Shown here in pieces: positions 1 to 6,414 of a stretch of DNA of 8,234 nt. The position numbers and the translations under genes are program-made. Below the pieces are notes generated by a model that saw only the letters and a program-made list of their open reading frames with translations, was not told the origin of the DNA and ran no database searches. Origin of the DNA: Desulfobacteraceae bacterium (GTDB lineage: Bacteria; Desulfobacterota; Desulfobacteria; Desulfobacterales; DAOWNP01). Every line of letters begins with the position of its first letter. Position 1 is the first letter of the stretch. Location: contig DAOWNP010000098.1 of NCBI GenBank assembly GCA_030642545.1, forward strand, positions 1-8,234. Direction: 5' to 3'.

Positions 1-19
1 TTTAACATATTGATATTAT
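1..19. repeat. Left copy of a 19-bp direct repeat
   Basis: TTTAACATATTGATATTAT matches positions 166-184 at 18 of 19 bases. The two copies bracket the palindromic REP-like element. The left copy starts at the window edge, so the true repeat may extend further left. It could be a duplicated target site or the scar of a local duplication. Because it is AT-rich, some of the similarity could be compositional. Confidence 0.5.
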
Positions 20-36
20 AGGTGTTGGTTCATTCT

Positions 37-124
37 TGCCGTCATTCCGGCGAAAGCCGGAATCCAGAATAATTCCAACAACATAATAAAGCTTGCTGCC
101 GGATCTTTGTCCGGCATGACGGCA
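37..124. repeat. REP/BIME-like nested inverted repeat (three-way-junction palindrome)
   Basis: The ends are perfect inverted repeats: TGCCGTCAT at 37-45 and ATGACGGCA at 116-124. Inside lie two further perfect hairpins. One is ATTCCGGC-GAAA-GCCGGAAT at 44-63, an 8-bp stem with a GAAA tetraloop. The other is TGCCGGA (97-103) with TCCGGCA (110-116), a 7-bp stem. The single-stranded form could fold as an outer stem carrying two arms. The G+C-rich stems stand out sharply from the AT-rich surroundings. The core GTCATTCCGG...CCGGAATCCAG resembles dispersed REP-type sequences common in proteobacterial and Desulfobacterota genomes, which are often mobilised by RAYT (TnpA-REP) transposases; that link is family knowledge. 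No transposase is in the window. The element lies upstream of the kinase promoter and is not positioned as that gene's terminator. Confidence 0.8.
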
Positions 125-165
125 GAACTTTGGACTCTTAAATTAGGACATTTGAGCGGACTCTT

Positions 166-184
166 TTTAACATATTTATATTAT
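166..184. repeat. Right copy of the 19-bp direct repeat
   Basis: TTTAACATATTTATATTAT differs from positions 1-19 at one base. It lies 165 bp downstream of the left copy, beyond the REP-like element, and its end touches the proposed -35 box of the downstream kinase. Confidence 0.5.
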
Positions 185-211
185 TAACAATAAAATGAAA
201 TTTCCTATACT
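184..211 (+). promoter_or_regulatory. Candidate sigma-70 promoter for the PAS hybrid kinase
   Basis: TTAACA at 184-189 (5 of 6 match to TTGACA) and TATACT at 206-211 (5 of 6 match to TATAAT) are separated by 16 bp. This predicts transcription starting near 217-219 and a leader of roughly 25 nt before the ATG at 244. The surroundings are AT-rich, so chance matches are likely, but spacing and position are both right. Confidence 0.5.
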
Positions 212-233
212 ATCCAAGTTAAAAAAAATTATT

Positions 234-239
234 TAAGGA
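234..239 (+). promoter_or_regulatory. Shine-Dalgarno site of the PAS hybrid kinase
   Basis: TAAGGA sits 4 nt before the ATG at 244. It supports that ATG as the start, and the encoded N-terminus then leads directly into a transmembrane helix. Confidence 0.65.
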
Positions 240-243
240 CATT

Positions 244-2835
244 ATGCTCCCTCTTAATAAAAAAATTAAAAAAGAGATTTTACTCTGGATTTTAATACTA
301 TCTGCATCTTTTATTGCTTTGAGTATTTTTATTTACTTTTTATCAGACATTATATACAAGGCTGATATTAATCAGATACACAATAAATATTTATGGGCAA
401 TTTTGTTTGGTACCTCTTTCTGGGTGACACTGTTTTTTACTTTTGCGTTAATGCGTATCCGCTATTTAAATACAAAAAAATATGTTGCACTTATCCGCAT
501 AAACGAAGAAAATCATCGTATTTTATTAGACAACATCCAAATGCAGATATGGTATCTGACAGATGATCATACCTATGGAGCAGTCAACAAGGCACATGCC
601 AGCTTCCATGGAATAAGGGTTAATAAGATAGCTTTCAGAGATATATACGATATTTTTCCTAAAGAGATTGCAAATCGCTATCAGCAGGAAAACAAGGAAG
701 TATTTACAACAGGCAGAACAATAAAAACAGAAAGCCAGATCACTAATGCTTTCGGTAAACAATGCCTGATCTCCACTATAAAATCTCCCATATCAGATAA
801 TAACGGTAGTATTCAATATGTAGTATGTTCAGCAGAAGATATTACCGAACGTAAACAGGTGCAAAAAACTCTAAAAGAGAAAGAAAAGTTTACAGAAAAA
901 TTACTCAATGACATGATAACATTTGTTGGTGTACTTGAACCAAATGGCAACATCATCTTCATAAACAACCGGCCTCTTAAAATATCCGGAATCAAACTGG
1001 AAAATATTACAGGTGAAAAACTCTACAATACTTCCTTGTGGGCATATTCTGATAAAGTTCAAAAAAAAATTAAGAATGACATAAAAAAGTGTGCTTCAGG
1101 AAAACCTGTAGTGCATGACATTCAAATGCAGACAGCAGATAAATCACTGATATGGATCGAATTCAGCATGCATCCAATTTACAATGAATGTGGTGTTGTA
1201 GAATTTTTGATCCCTGAGGGACGTGACATTACCCAGAGAAAGCAAATAGAAGAAGCTCTCAAAAAAAGTGAAACAAAATTCCGTGGACTTATTGAAGCTT
1301 CCTGTGACTGGATATGGGAATTAAATTCAGAAGGAGCTTACACATATACCAGCCCCCAGGTTGAGAACATATTGGGATATACACCTGATGAGATTATCGG
1401 CAAAACACTTTTTGATCTAATGCCGCCTGAAGAAGCAGCACGAGTATCTAAGATAGTTGATAACCTGAAAAAAACAGATAGCCCCATTATTGCCCTGCAA
1501 AACATAAACCTGCACAAAGACGGTAGTCATGTTGTTCTTGAATCAAGTGCTGTTCCAATCTTTGACAAAACAGGAATCCTTACTGGTTATCATGGGATTG
1601 ATCGGGATATCTCCATACGTATACAACACGAAAAAGAAAAACTGGATTTAGAACGACAACTGCTGCACACACAAAAACTCGAAAGTCTTGGAGTACTGGC
1701 AGGCGGCATCGCACATGATTTCAATAACCTCCTGATGGTCATTCTCGGCAACGCAGACTTAGCACTTGACAAACTGGCTCCAGCATCTCCTGCTATCAAC
1801 AATATTCATGAAATCGAAAAGACATCAAAACGTGCAGCAGAGCTGGCTAAACAAATGCTTGCATACTCAGGCAAAGGCAAGTTTGTTATTAAATCTATTA
1901 ATTTAAACCAGTTTATTAATGAAATGGGACACCTGCTTGAAGTTTCAATTTCAAAAAACGCCGTAATTAAATACACTCTTGCAGATAACCTGCCAGCTTT
2001 TGACGGCGATGCAACACAAATTCGCCAGATTATAATGAATCTGATTACCAACGCATCAGAAGCTATCGGCAACACAAGCGGCACCATATCCTTATCTACA
2101 GGCATAATAAATTGTGACCGCATATATCTTGATAAAATAAATGAGACTCTTTGGGCAGGCTTAGAGGAACCGCTTAAAGAAGGTATTTACATATATCTTG
2201 AAGTAGCTGACACAGGCTGCGGCATGAAATTAAAAACCATTGAAAAAATTTTTGATCCCTTTTTTACAACAAAATTCATAGGACGCGGACTGGGCTTGTC
2301 TGCTGTACTTGGTATTATACGCGGCCATAAAGGTGGACTCAAAATTTACAGTGAAATTAACAAAGGCACAACATTTAAAATTATTTTTCCTTCAAATAAA
2401 ATATTTGACAACAGCATTACAGTTCAAAAAAAAAATACAACTGAAGAAAAAATATACCATAAAACAGGAACAATTTTGCTTGTAGATGATGAAGAAAATA
2501 TCTGTTCTGTAGGCAGGGACATGCTTGAGCACTTAGGTTTTGATGTTCTTACTGCACCTGACGGCCGCAAAGCAATAGAAATATTTCGCACACATGCAGA
2601 TAAAATCATCTGTGTACTTCTTGATCTTACCATGCCACACATGAACGGCGAAGAAACATTCCGCAAAATGCGGGACATACGCCCTGATGTTAAGGTAATC
2701 CTAAGCAGCGGTTACAACGAGCAAGATGCGACACAGACATTTACCGGTAAAGGCCTTGCAGGTTTTATCCAAAAACCCTATCCTATGGCTACACTAAAAG
2801 AAAAGCTTAAAAACGTATTGAAAGTAGAGAAATAA
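244..2835 (+). CDS. Membrane-bound multi-PAS hybrid sensor histidine kinase (PAS x3-HisKA-HATPase-REC)
   Basis: The 863-residue protein autophosphorylates on a histidine in response to an unknown signal and passes the phosphate to its own receiver. Two N-terminal transmembrane helices (about 12-36 and 49-72) are joined by only about 12-14 external residues, so there is no real periplasmic sensor. Sensing is more likely cytosolic, through three PAS/PAC units at about 93-203, 216-332 and 346-458; the first two end in ITERKQ- and ITQRKQ-like PAC tails. HisKA carries the H-box GGIAHDFNN with phospho-acceptor His491. HATPase has the N-box around Asn599/Asn603, G1 DTGCGM (656-661), F-box FDPFFTTK (670-677) and G2 GRGLGLS (680-686). 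The C-terminal receiver (about 743-863) has the acidic pair Asp748-Asp749, phospho-acceptor Asp794, Ser822 and Lys844, so it looks active. There is no Hpt domain or DNA-binding output, so a separate Hpt protein or protein partner would be needed downstream. The PAS ligand cannot be predicted; no haem or flavin signature is evident. Confidence 0.95.
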   Translation: MLPLNKKIKKEILLWILILSASFIALSIFIYFLSDIIYKADINQIHNKYLWAILFGTSFWVTLFFTFALMRIRYLNTKKYVALIRINEENHRILLDNIQMQIWYLTDDHTYGAVNKAHASFHGIRVNKIAFRDIYDIFPKEIANRYQQENKEVFTTGRTIKTESQITNAFGKQCLISTIKSPISDNNGSIQYVVCSAEDITERKQVQKTLKEKEKFTEKLLNDMITFVGVLEPNGNIIFINNRPLKISGIKLENITGEKLYNTSLWAYSDKVQKKIKNDIKKCASGKPVVHDIQMQTADKSLIWIEFSMHPIYNECGVVEFLIPEGRDITQRKQIEEALKKSETKFRGLIEASCDWIWELNSEGAYTYTSPQVENILGYTPDEIIGKTLFDLMPPEEAARVSKIVDNLKKTDSPIIALQNINLHKDGSHVVLESSAVPIFDKTGILTGYHGIDRDISIRIQHEKEKLDLERQLLHTQKLESLGVLAGGIAHDFNNLLMVILGNADLALDKLAPASPAINNIHEIEKTSKRAAELAKQMLAYSGKGKFVIKSINLNQFINEMGHLLEVSISKNAVIKYTLADNLPAFDGDATQIRQIIMNLITNASEAIGNTSGTISLSTGIINCDRIYLDKINETLWAGLEEPLKEGIYIYLEVADTGCGMKLKTIEKIFDPFFTTKFIGRGLGLSAVLGIIRGHKGGLKIYSEINKGTTFKIIFPSNKIFDNSITVQKKNTTEEKIYHKTGTILLVDDEENICSVGRDMLEHLGFDVLTAPDGRKAIEIFRTHADKIICVLLDLTMPHMNGEETFRKMRDIRPDVKVILSSGYNEQDATQTFTGKGLAGFIQKPYPMATLKEKLKNVLKVEK

Positions 2836-2855
2836 CACTTATAAGAAACATAGAC

Positions 2856-2881
2856 AAAACGGTTATACTATACAACAACCG
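2856..2881 (-). terminator. Probable intrinsic terminator of the CHASE hybrid kinase
   Basis: Directly after the TAG stop (2882-2884), the minus strand reads CGGTT, a loop, then AACCG. The inner G-T and T-A pairs extend the stem to about 7 bp around an 8-nt loop, and TTTT follows (2856-2859). The stem is short and only moderately G+C-rich. It sits in the 46-bp gap between two convergent genes. On the plus strand no T-run follows, so it is unlikely to end the other kinase transcript. Confidence 0.45.
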
Positions 2882-5800
2882 CTAATTCTTAAAATAATCA
2901 TCCATTGCCAGCTTTAACCTGTAAAACTCTTCATCCAATTGTTCAACACACTTTTTTATAGCATCCATATCACCGGCTTTCCCTGATTTTTCCATACTGC
3001 CTGCTACCTCACCCAAAAAAGGACATCCCACATTAGCACTTGCTCCTTTAATTGTATGTACCTGCCTTATTACTACTTCCATATCTTCTATTTTAATATT
3101 TTCTTTTAAAATCTGAATCTGAACAGGTATATCTTCTAAAAACCCATTACACACTATCTCTACAATCTCTTTATCACCCTCTAACCGCTCCAGCAAATCT
3201 GCTGCATCAAAGGCAGATTTTTCAGATTTATCTGTTTCAGGTTCGTCTGTTTCAGGTTCATCTGTTTCAAGTTCACCTATTTCAGGTTCATCAAATTCAC
3301 TGTCTGGCAGCCATTTTTCAAGAACTTCCCTGACCTTCTCTTTTACAACAGGCTTGGCTATATAATCATTCATACCAGCCTCAATGCACATCTCCCGATC
3401 TCCGGTCATGACATTAGCTGTCATTGCAACAACAGGTATTTTATAATCTAAAACATCTGATTTGTTGTTTCTTATAATCCTGGTTGCCTCAAGCCCGCCC
3501 ATTACCGGCATCTGTAAATCCATAAACACGAGATCATAAGGGGTCTCCTTTAGTTTTTTTACTGCATCTTCTCCGTTTACAGCAATATCTGCATTGTATC
3601 CGAGTTTTTTTAATATTGCCTTTGCCACAACCCTGTTTGTACTATTATCTTCAACAAGCAGTAATCTCATTTTAAGCTTTCTTTCTTTGCTTATAATGGA
3701 TCCTGATACCTGAGATGTCTTTTCTATACTCTCATTTTTAGTATACCCCGCAACAACCTGTATCAAACAATTATACAATTCTTTCTGCTGCACAGGTTTT
3801 GTAATAAAAGCAGTAAACCCCTCCTTTTCATATAATTTGATATTGCCTCTGTCACTCATGGGGATAAGAAGCCCTATACGGGTATTTTTAAGCTTTTCAT
3901 CACTTTTTACTGCTCTCCCTGCTTCTATCCCGCCCATCTTCGGCATATGCATATCAAAGACAGCAACATCAAAAGGTTCTCCCTGCCCAAAAGCGTCATA
4001 GAGCATATCAAGACCATCTGTACCACTTTTAGCAAGAGAATATTTTATATTCCAAAAAGAGAACATTTTCTCTGCAATTTTACGATTTGCTTCATTATCA
4101 TCCACAAAAAGTATTTTTATTTTATTTAAAGCATCAACATTTAAAGGCTTAAAACTTTTATCTGAATTTTTAAGCTCAACTGTAAACCAGAATGTAGTTC
4201 CCTTACCCTCTTGACTCTCTATACCTATTTCTCCATCCATTAATTCTACAAGTTGTTTAGATATTGCAAGCCCCAAACCTGTGCCACCAAATTTTCTCGT
4301 TATAGATGTATCTGCCTGAGTAAATTTATCAAAAAGTGTATTTTGATTCTCTTTTGAAATACCAATTCCTGTGTCTGATACAGAAAAACGAAGTTTGCAT
4401 GAGCTATGCTGATTTTTTTCCATACAACATAAAACAACAATCTCTCCTTTTTCAGTAAACTTTACAGCATTTCCAGTTAAATTAATCAAAATTTGCTTTA
4501 ACCTTTCTGGATCACCTTTTAAAAAAGTGGGAACATCGGGTTCGGCAAAACATATAAATTCAAGGCCTTTTTCTTCTGTTCGAAATGCCATTGTACCTGC
4601 AAAATTCTCCAGCAGACTCCTTAAATCAAAATCTATTTCCTCCATATCTAATTTGCCAGCTTCAATTTTTGAAAAATCAAGAATATCATTAATAAGTGAC
4701 AGAAGTGATTCCCCGCTGCTTTTAACAGTCTGCGCATACTTGCACTGCACCTCATCCAAGTCAGTTTCTAAAAGCAGTTCAGTCATACCAATTACACCGT
4801 TCATTGGTGTTCTGATCTCATGGCTCATATTAGCTAAGAATTCACTCTTGGCAAGAGTACCCATCTCAGCCTCAAATGCCATCTGATTTGATCTCTCAAT
4901 TGCTTTTTCAAGCTCACCTTCCCTCTCTCTAACCTCATTTTCAGCATATTTTTTACGTATATTAATAAAATGCAAAAAAGCTGTTACTATCAGGATTAAT
5001 AGTATTCCCATTGATAAAACTATCCATGAAAGAATCGATTCATGTACAGACTTAAAACTCAGTGTTGATTCAAAAACAACTGGAAATATTTTATCAGCAA
5101 CTGTAATTTTTCCGGTTTTTTTAAATATTGCTTGCGTTGAATCTATCTTATTATTAAAGCTGTTCAGGCTGACATTAATTTCTGTACCTGTTAAAAATAA
5201 TTTAATATCATCCAAAACTGAACCTATATGAAATATTTCAATCAAAATTCCTTTTAATTCTTTTCTCTTAGTTCCAGCAATACTTTCAGTACCTTCTTTT
5301 TTATAAACAGGATAAAGTATATATAAATCATTTAAAGAAGCAACGGGCTTATGTTCAAACAAAGACACTCCTGACAGCCCGACTCCCTTACCGGTCTTTC
5401 GTACTTTATTAATTGCTTTCATAAATCGTGGATCAGACCATATATTTAAACCTAAAAGTTCACTGTTTTCTGAAACAGGCTCTACATACAATACAGGAAA
5501 GCACTCTTGAGATAATCCTTTCGTTTCTGCTTCTTTTTGGAAAGACAAATTCCTGATACTATAAGCATGCTGAAGACTTTTTTCTGCTTTTTTTTCATAA
5601 GCTGTACAATCTTCAAAAGAGACAGCAGGTGCAAAAATAAAAGCACGTATAGCTTTGTGTCTAAAAACAGCAGGCATCACAAAAGCTTTAAACTCTTGAT
5701 AATCCACATAGTTTGAACCATTATAAAAACGTGCAAGTGCGTCAATTTCAAGAATATGCATTCTGACTTCACTTTTAAACATACTGATACTCATATCTAC

Positions 5801-5959
5801 ATGTTTATTAAAACATACTGTCATGCGTTTAAATTCAATGTTTTTAGATATAAAATATGCAGACAATGTAAGCATCACACCAATTATTAAAACAACAATT
5901 AAAACAACCGGATTTTTAAAATTGAATTTATCTGATATGGGTAGTTCTTTTAATTTCAT
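2882..5959 (-). CDS. CHASE-domain hybrid sensor histidine kinase with two receivers and a C-terminal Hpt
   Basis: The 1025-residue protein is a complete phosphorelay in one chain. TM1 (about 17-38) and TM2 (about 309-333) enclose a periplasmic region of about 270 residues whose first part resembles CHASE, with FIFAPAV near 108-114 and LGLNIWSDP near 169-177. CHASE domains typically bind small extracellular ligands. There is no PAS; an Arg/Glu-rich helix (334-365) links TM2 to HisKA. HisKA has NMSHEIRTPMNG with phospho-acceptor His380. HATPase has Asn497, G1 DTGIGIS (529-535) and G2 GGTGLGL (558-564). REC1 (about 614-735) has Asp620/Asp621, Asp669, Ser702 and Lys721. REC2 (about 764-884) has Glu770/Asp771, Asp814, Thr847 and Lys869. 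An acidic repeat linker (888-914) leads to Hpt (about 918-1020) with HTIKGASANVG and His968. All key residues are present, so the expected path is His380 to an Asp to His968 to an unlinked regulator. The start is preceded by a weak GGGA about 8 nt upstream. The architecture is BarA/ArcB-like in modules, but orthology to those proteins is not implied. Confidence 0.95.
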   Translation of the reverse strand: MKLKELPISDKFNFKNPVVLIVVLIIGVMLTLSAYFISKNIEFKRMTVCFNKHVDMSISMFKSEVRMHILEIDALARFYNGSNYVDYQEFKAFVMPAVFRHKAIRAFIFAPAVSFEDCTAYEKKAEKSLQHAYSIRNLSFQKEAETKGLSQECFPVLYVEPVSENSELLGLNIWSDPRFMKAINKVRKTGKGVGLSGVSLFEHKPVASLNDLYILYPVYKKEGTESIAGTKRKELKGILIEIFHIGSVLDDIKLFLTGTEINVSLNSFNNKIDSTQAIFKKTGKITVADKIFPVVFESTLSFKSVHESILSWIVLSMGILLILIVTAFLHFINIRKKYAENEVREREGELEKAIERSNQMAFEAEMGTLAKSEFLANMSHEIRTPMNGVIGMTELLLETDLDEVQCKYAQTVKSSGESLLSLINDILDFSKIEAGKLDMEEIDFDLRSLLENFAGTMAFRTEEKGLEFICFAEPDVPTFLKGDPERLKQILINLTGNAVKFTEKGEIVVLCCMEKNQHSSCKLRFSVSDTGIGISKENQNTLFDKFTQADTSITRKFGGTGLGLAISKQLVELMDGEIGIESQEGKGTTFWFTVELKNSDKSFKPLNVDALNKIKILFVDDNEANRKIAEKMFSFWNIKYSLAKSGTDGLDMLYDAFGQGEPFDVAVFDMHMPKMGGIEAGRAVKSDEKLKNTRIGLLIPMSDRGNIKLYEKEGFTAFITKPVQQKELYNCLIQVVAGYTKNESIEKTSQVSGSIISKERKLKMRLLLVEDNSTNRVVAKAILKKLGYNADIAVNGEDAVKKLKETPYDLVFMDLQMPVMGGLEATRIIRNNKSDVLDYKIPVVAMTANVMTGDREMCIEAGMNDYIAKPVVKEKVREVLEKWLPDSEFDEPEIGELETDEPETDEPETDKSEKSAFDAADLLERLEGDKEIVEIVCNGFLEDIPVQIQILKENIKIEDMEVVIRQVHTIKGASANVGCPFLGEVAGSMEKSGKAGDMDAIKKCVEQLDEEFYRLKLAMDDYFKN
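3231..3290 (-). repeat. In-frame 15-bp tandem repeat encoding an acidic linker
   Basis: There are four 15-bp units on the plus strand: TCTGTTTCAGGTTCG, TCTGTTTCAGGTTCA, TCTGTTTCAAGTTCA and CCTATTTCAGGTTCA. Read on the minus strand they encode a five-residue period, mainly (T-D)-E-P-E. This forms a flexible acidic tether between REC2 and Hpt in the hybrid kinase. Units one and two differ at one base, while the fourth is more diverged. Because the unit is a multiple of three, copy-number change would alter linker length without breaking the frame. Confidence 0.85.
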
Positions 5960-6125
5960 TTGGCATATCCCAGTTAATGTATATATTTTTACTCACTTTA
6001 TACACAAAAAAACTCTAATTATTTAAACATAGCAGATTTTCAGATATTTTTTTATTCAACAGCAATCTGAAATTAAAAACAAATCCTGTTTTTTTATATA
6101 TAGTGTTGTTTATATGAAAATGATG

Positions 6126-6152
6126 AATTATGAATGGTTAATTATGAATTAA
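6126..6152. repeat. Short AT-rich direct and inverted repeats
   Basis: AATTATGAAT occurs at 6126-6135 and again at 6140-6149, a 14-bp period. The second copy is embedded in the inverted repeat TTAATT-ATG-AATTAA (6138-6152). Similar low-complexity strings are common in AT-rich bacterial intergenic DNA, so function is uncertain. Confidence 0.5.
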
Positions 6153-6318
6153 GGAATTCTACTAATTTATAATTTACCAGTAAGCATTATTTCATTTTCA
6201 TGTTTTGTTGTGCCTGTCAGGGCATGACCGTTATAAAGAGATATTCTTATTTTGAATATTTTTATTTGCAGATTTTACTATTTATTTTAGTTATTTTACA
6301 TATTTCTATAATATTATC

Positions 6319-6332
6319 AAGAAATATTTCTT
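6319..6332. repeat. Perfect 14-bp palindrome
   Basis: AAGAAATATTTCTT is exactly self-complementary and is followed on the plus strand by TTT. It could be a dimeric regulator site or a chance AT palindrome. It is about 360 bp upstream of the CHASE kinase start and about 80 bp downstream of the TonB-like gene stop, too far from either for a confident role. Confidence 0.4.
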
Positions 6333-6362
6333 TTTATCAAAATCACAAGCATCAGACATAAG

Positions 6363-6414
6363 GAACAAAGACAAAATAACTTCCACAAAGATGCACACTG
6401 TTTTGTCCTCGTTC
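6363..6414 (-). other. Imperfect hairpin immediately after the TonB-like gene
   Basis: GAAC (6363-6366) pairs with GTTC (6411-6414) and GACAAAA (6370-6376) pairs with TTTTGTC (6401-6407), separated by a 3x3 internal loop and closed by a 24-nt loop. It abuts the TGA stop at 6415-6417 in the transcript of the TonB-like gene. No U-tract follows on the minus strand, so it is not a classic intrinsic terminator. It may act as a 3'-end stabilising structure. Confidence 0.35.

Larger units (their letters stand above)
5960..6414. other. 455-bp AT-rich intergenic region
   Basis: No convincing gene or RNA is seen here. The right end is the 3' side of the TonB-like gene and the left end is the 5' side of the CHASE kinase, so the kinase promoter should lie within it. 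A weak minus-strand candidate has its -10 (TATAAA) at 5997-6002 and a poor TTAAAT -35 upstream with an 18-bp spacer. CAGATT (6033-6038) and AATCTG (6064-6069) form a 6-bp inverted repeat with a 25-nt loop in the same upstream zone. AT-rich repeats occupy 6126-6174, a perfect 14-bp palindrome lies at 6319-6332 and an imperfect hairpin at 6363-6414. The length and the absence of an intact frame could reflect a decayed gene, but nothing recognisable remains. Confidence 0.6.

Noticed and set aside
97..116. Intrinsic terminator of a gene to the left
   Set aside because: The stem is strong but no T-run follows on either strand, and it is better explained as an arm of the larger palindromic element.
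614..735. First receiver of the CHASE kinase as a degenerate pseudo-receiver
   Set aside because: These are residue numbers in that protein (about 3755-4120 in the window). The acidic pair, Asp669, Ser702 and Lys721 are all present, so there is no evidence of inactivation.
1806..2123. 105-codon open frame on the minus strand inside the PAS kinase
   Set aside because: It lies wholly opposite the HisKA/HATPase coding sequence, has no domain features, and is explained as a shadow of a strongly supported gene.
3231..3290. CRISPR-like repeats
   Set aside because: The units are contiguous 15-mers without spacers and encode an in-frame protein linker.
4527..4886. 119-codon open frame on the plus strand inside the CHASE kinase
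   Set aside because: It is Ser-rich and antisense to the conserved HisKA/HATPase region; there is no ribosome site or family resemblance.
6203..6232. Small TGCC/GGCA hairpin as a REP remnant
   Set aside because: The stem is only about 4 bp and does not share the TGCCGTCAT ends of the element at 37-124.
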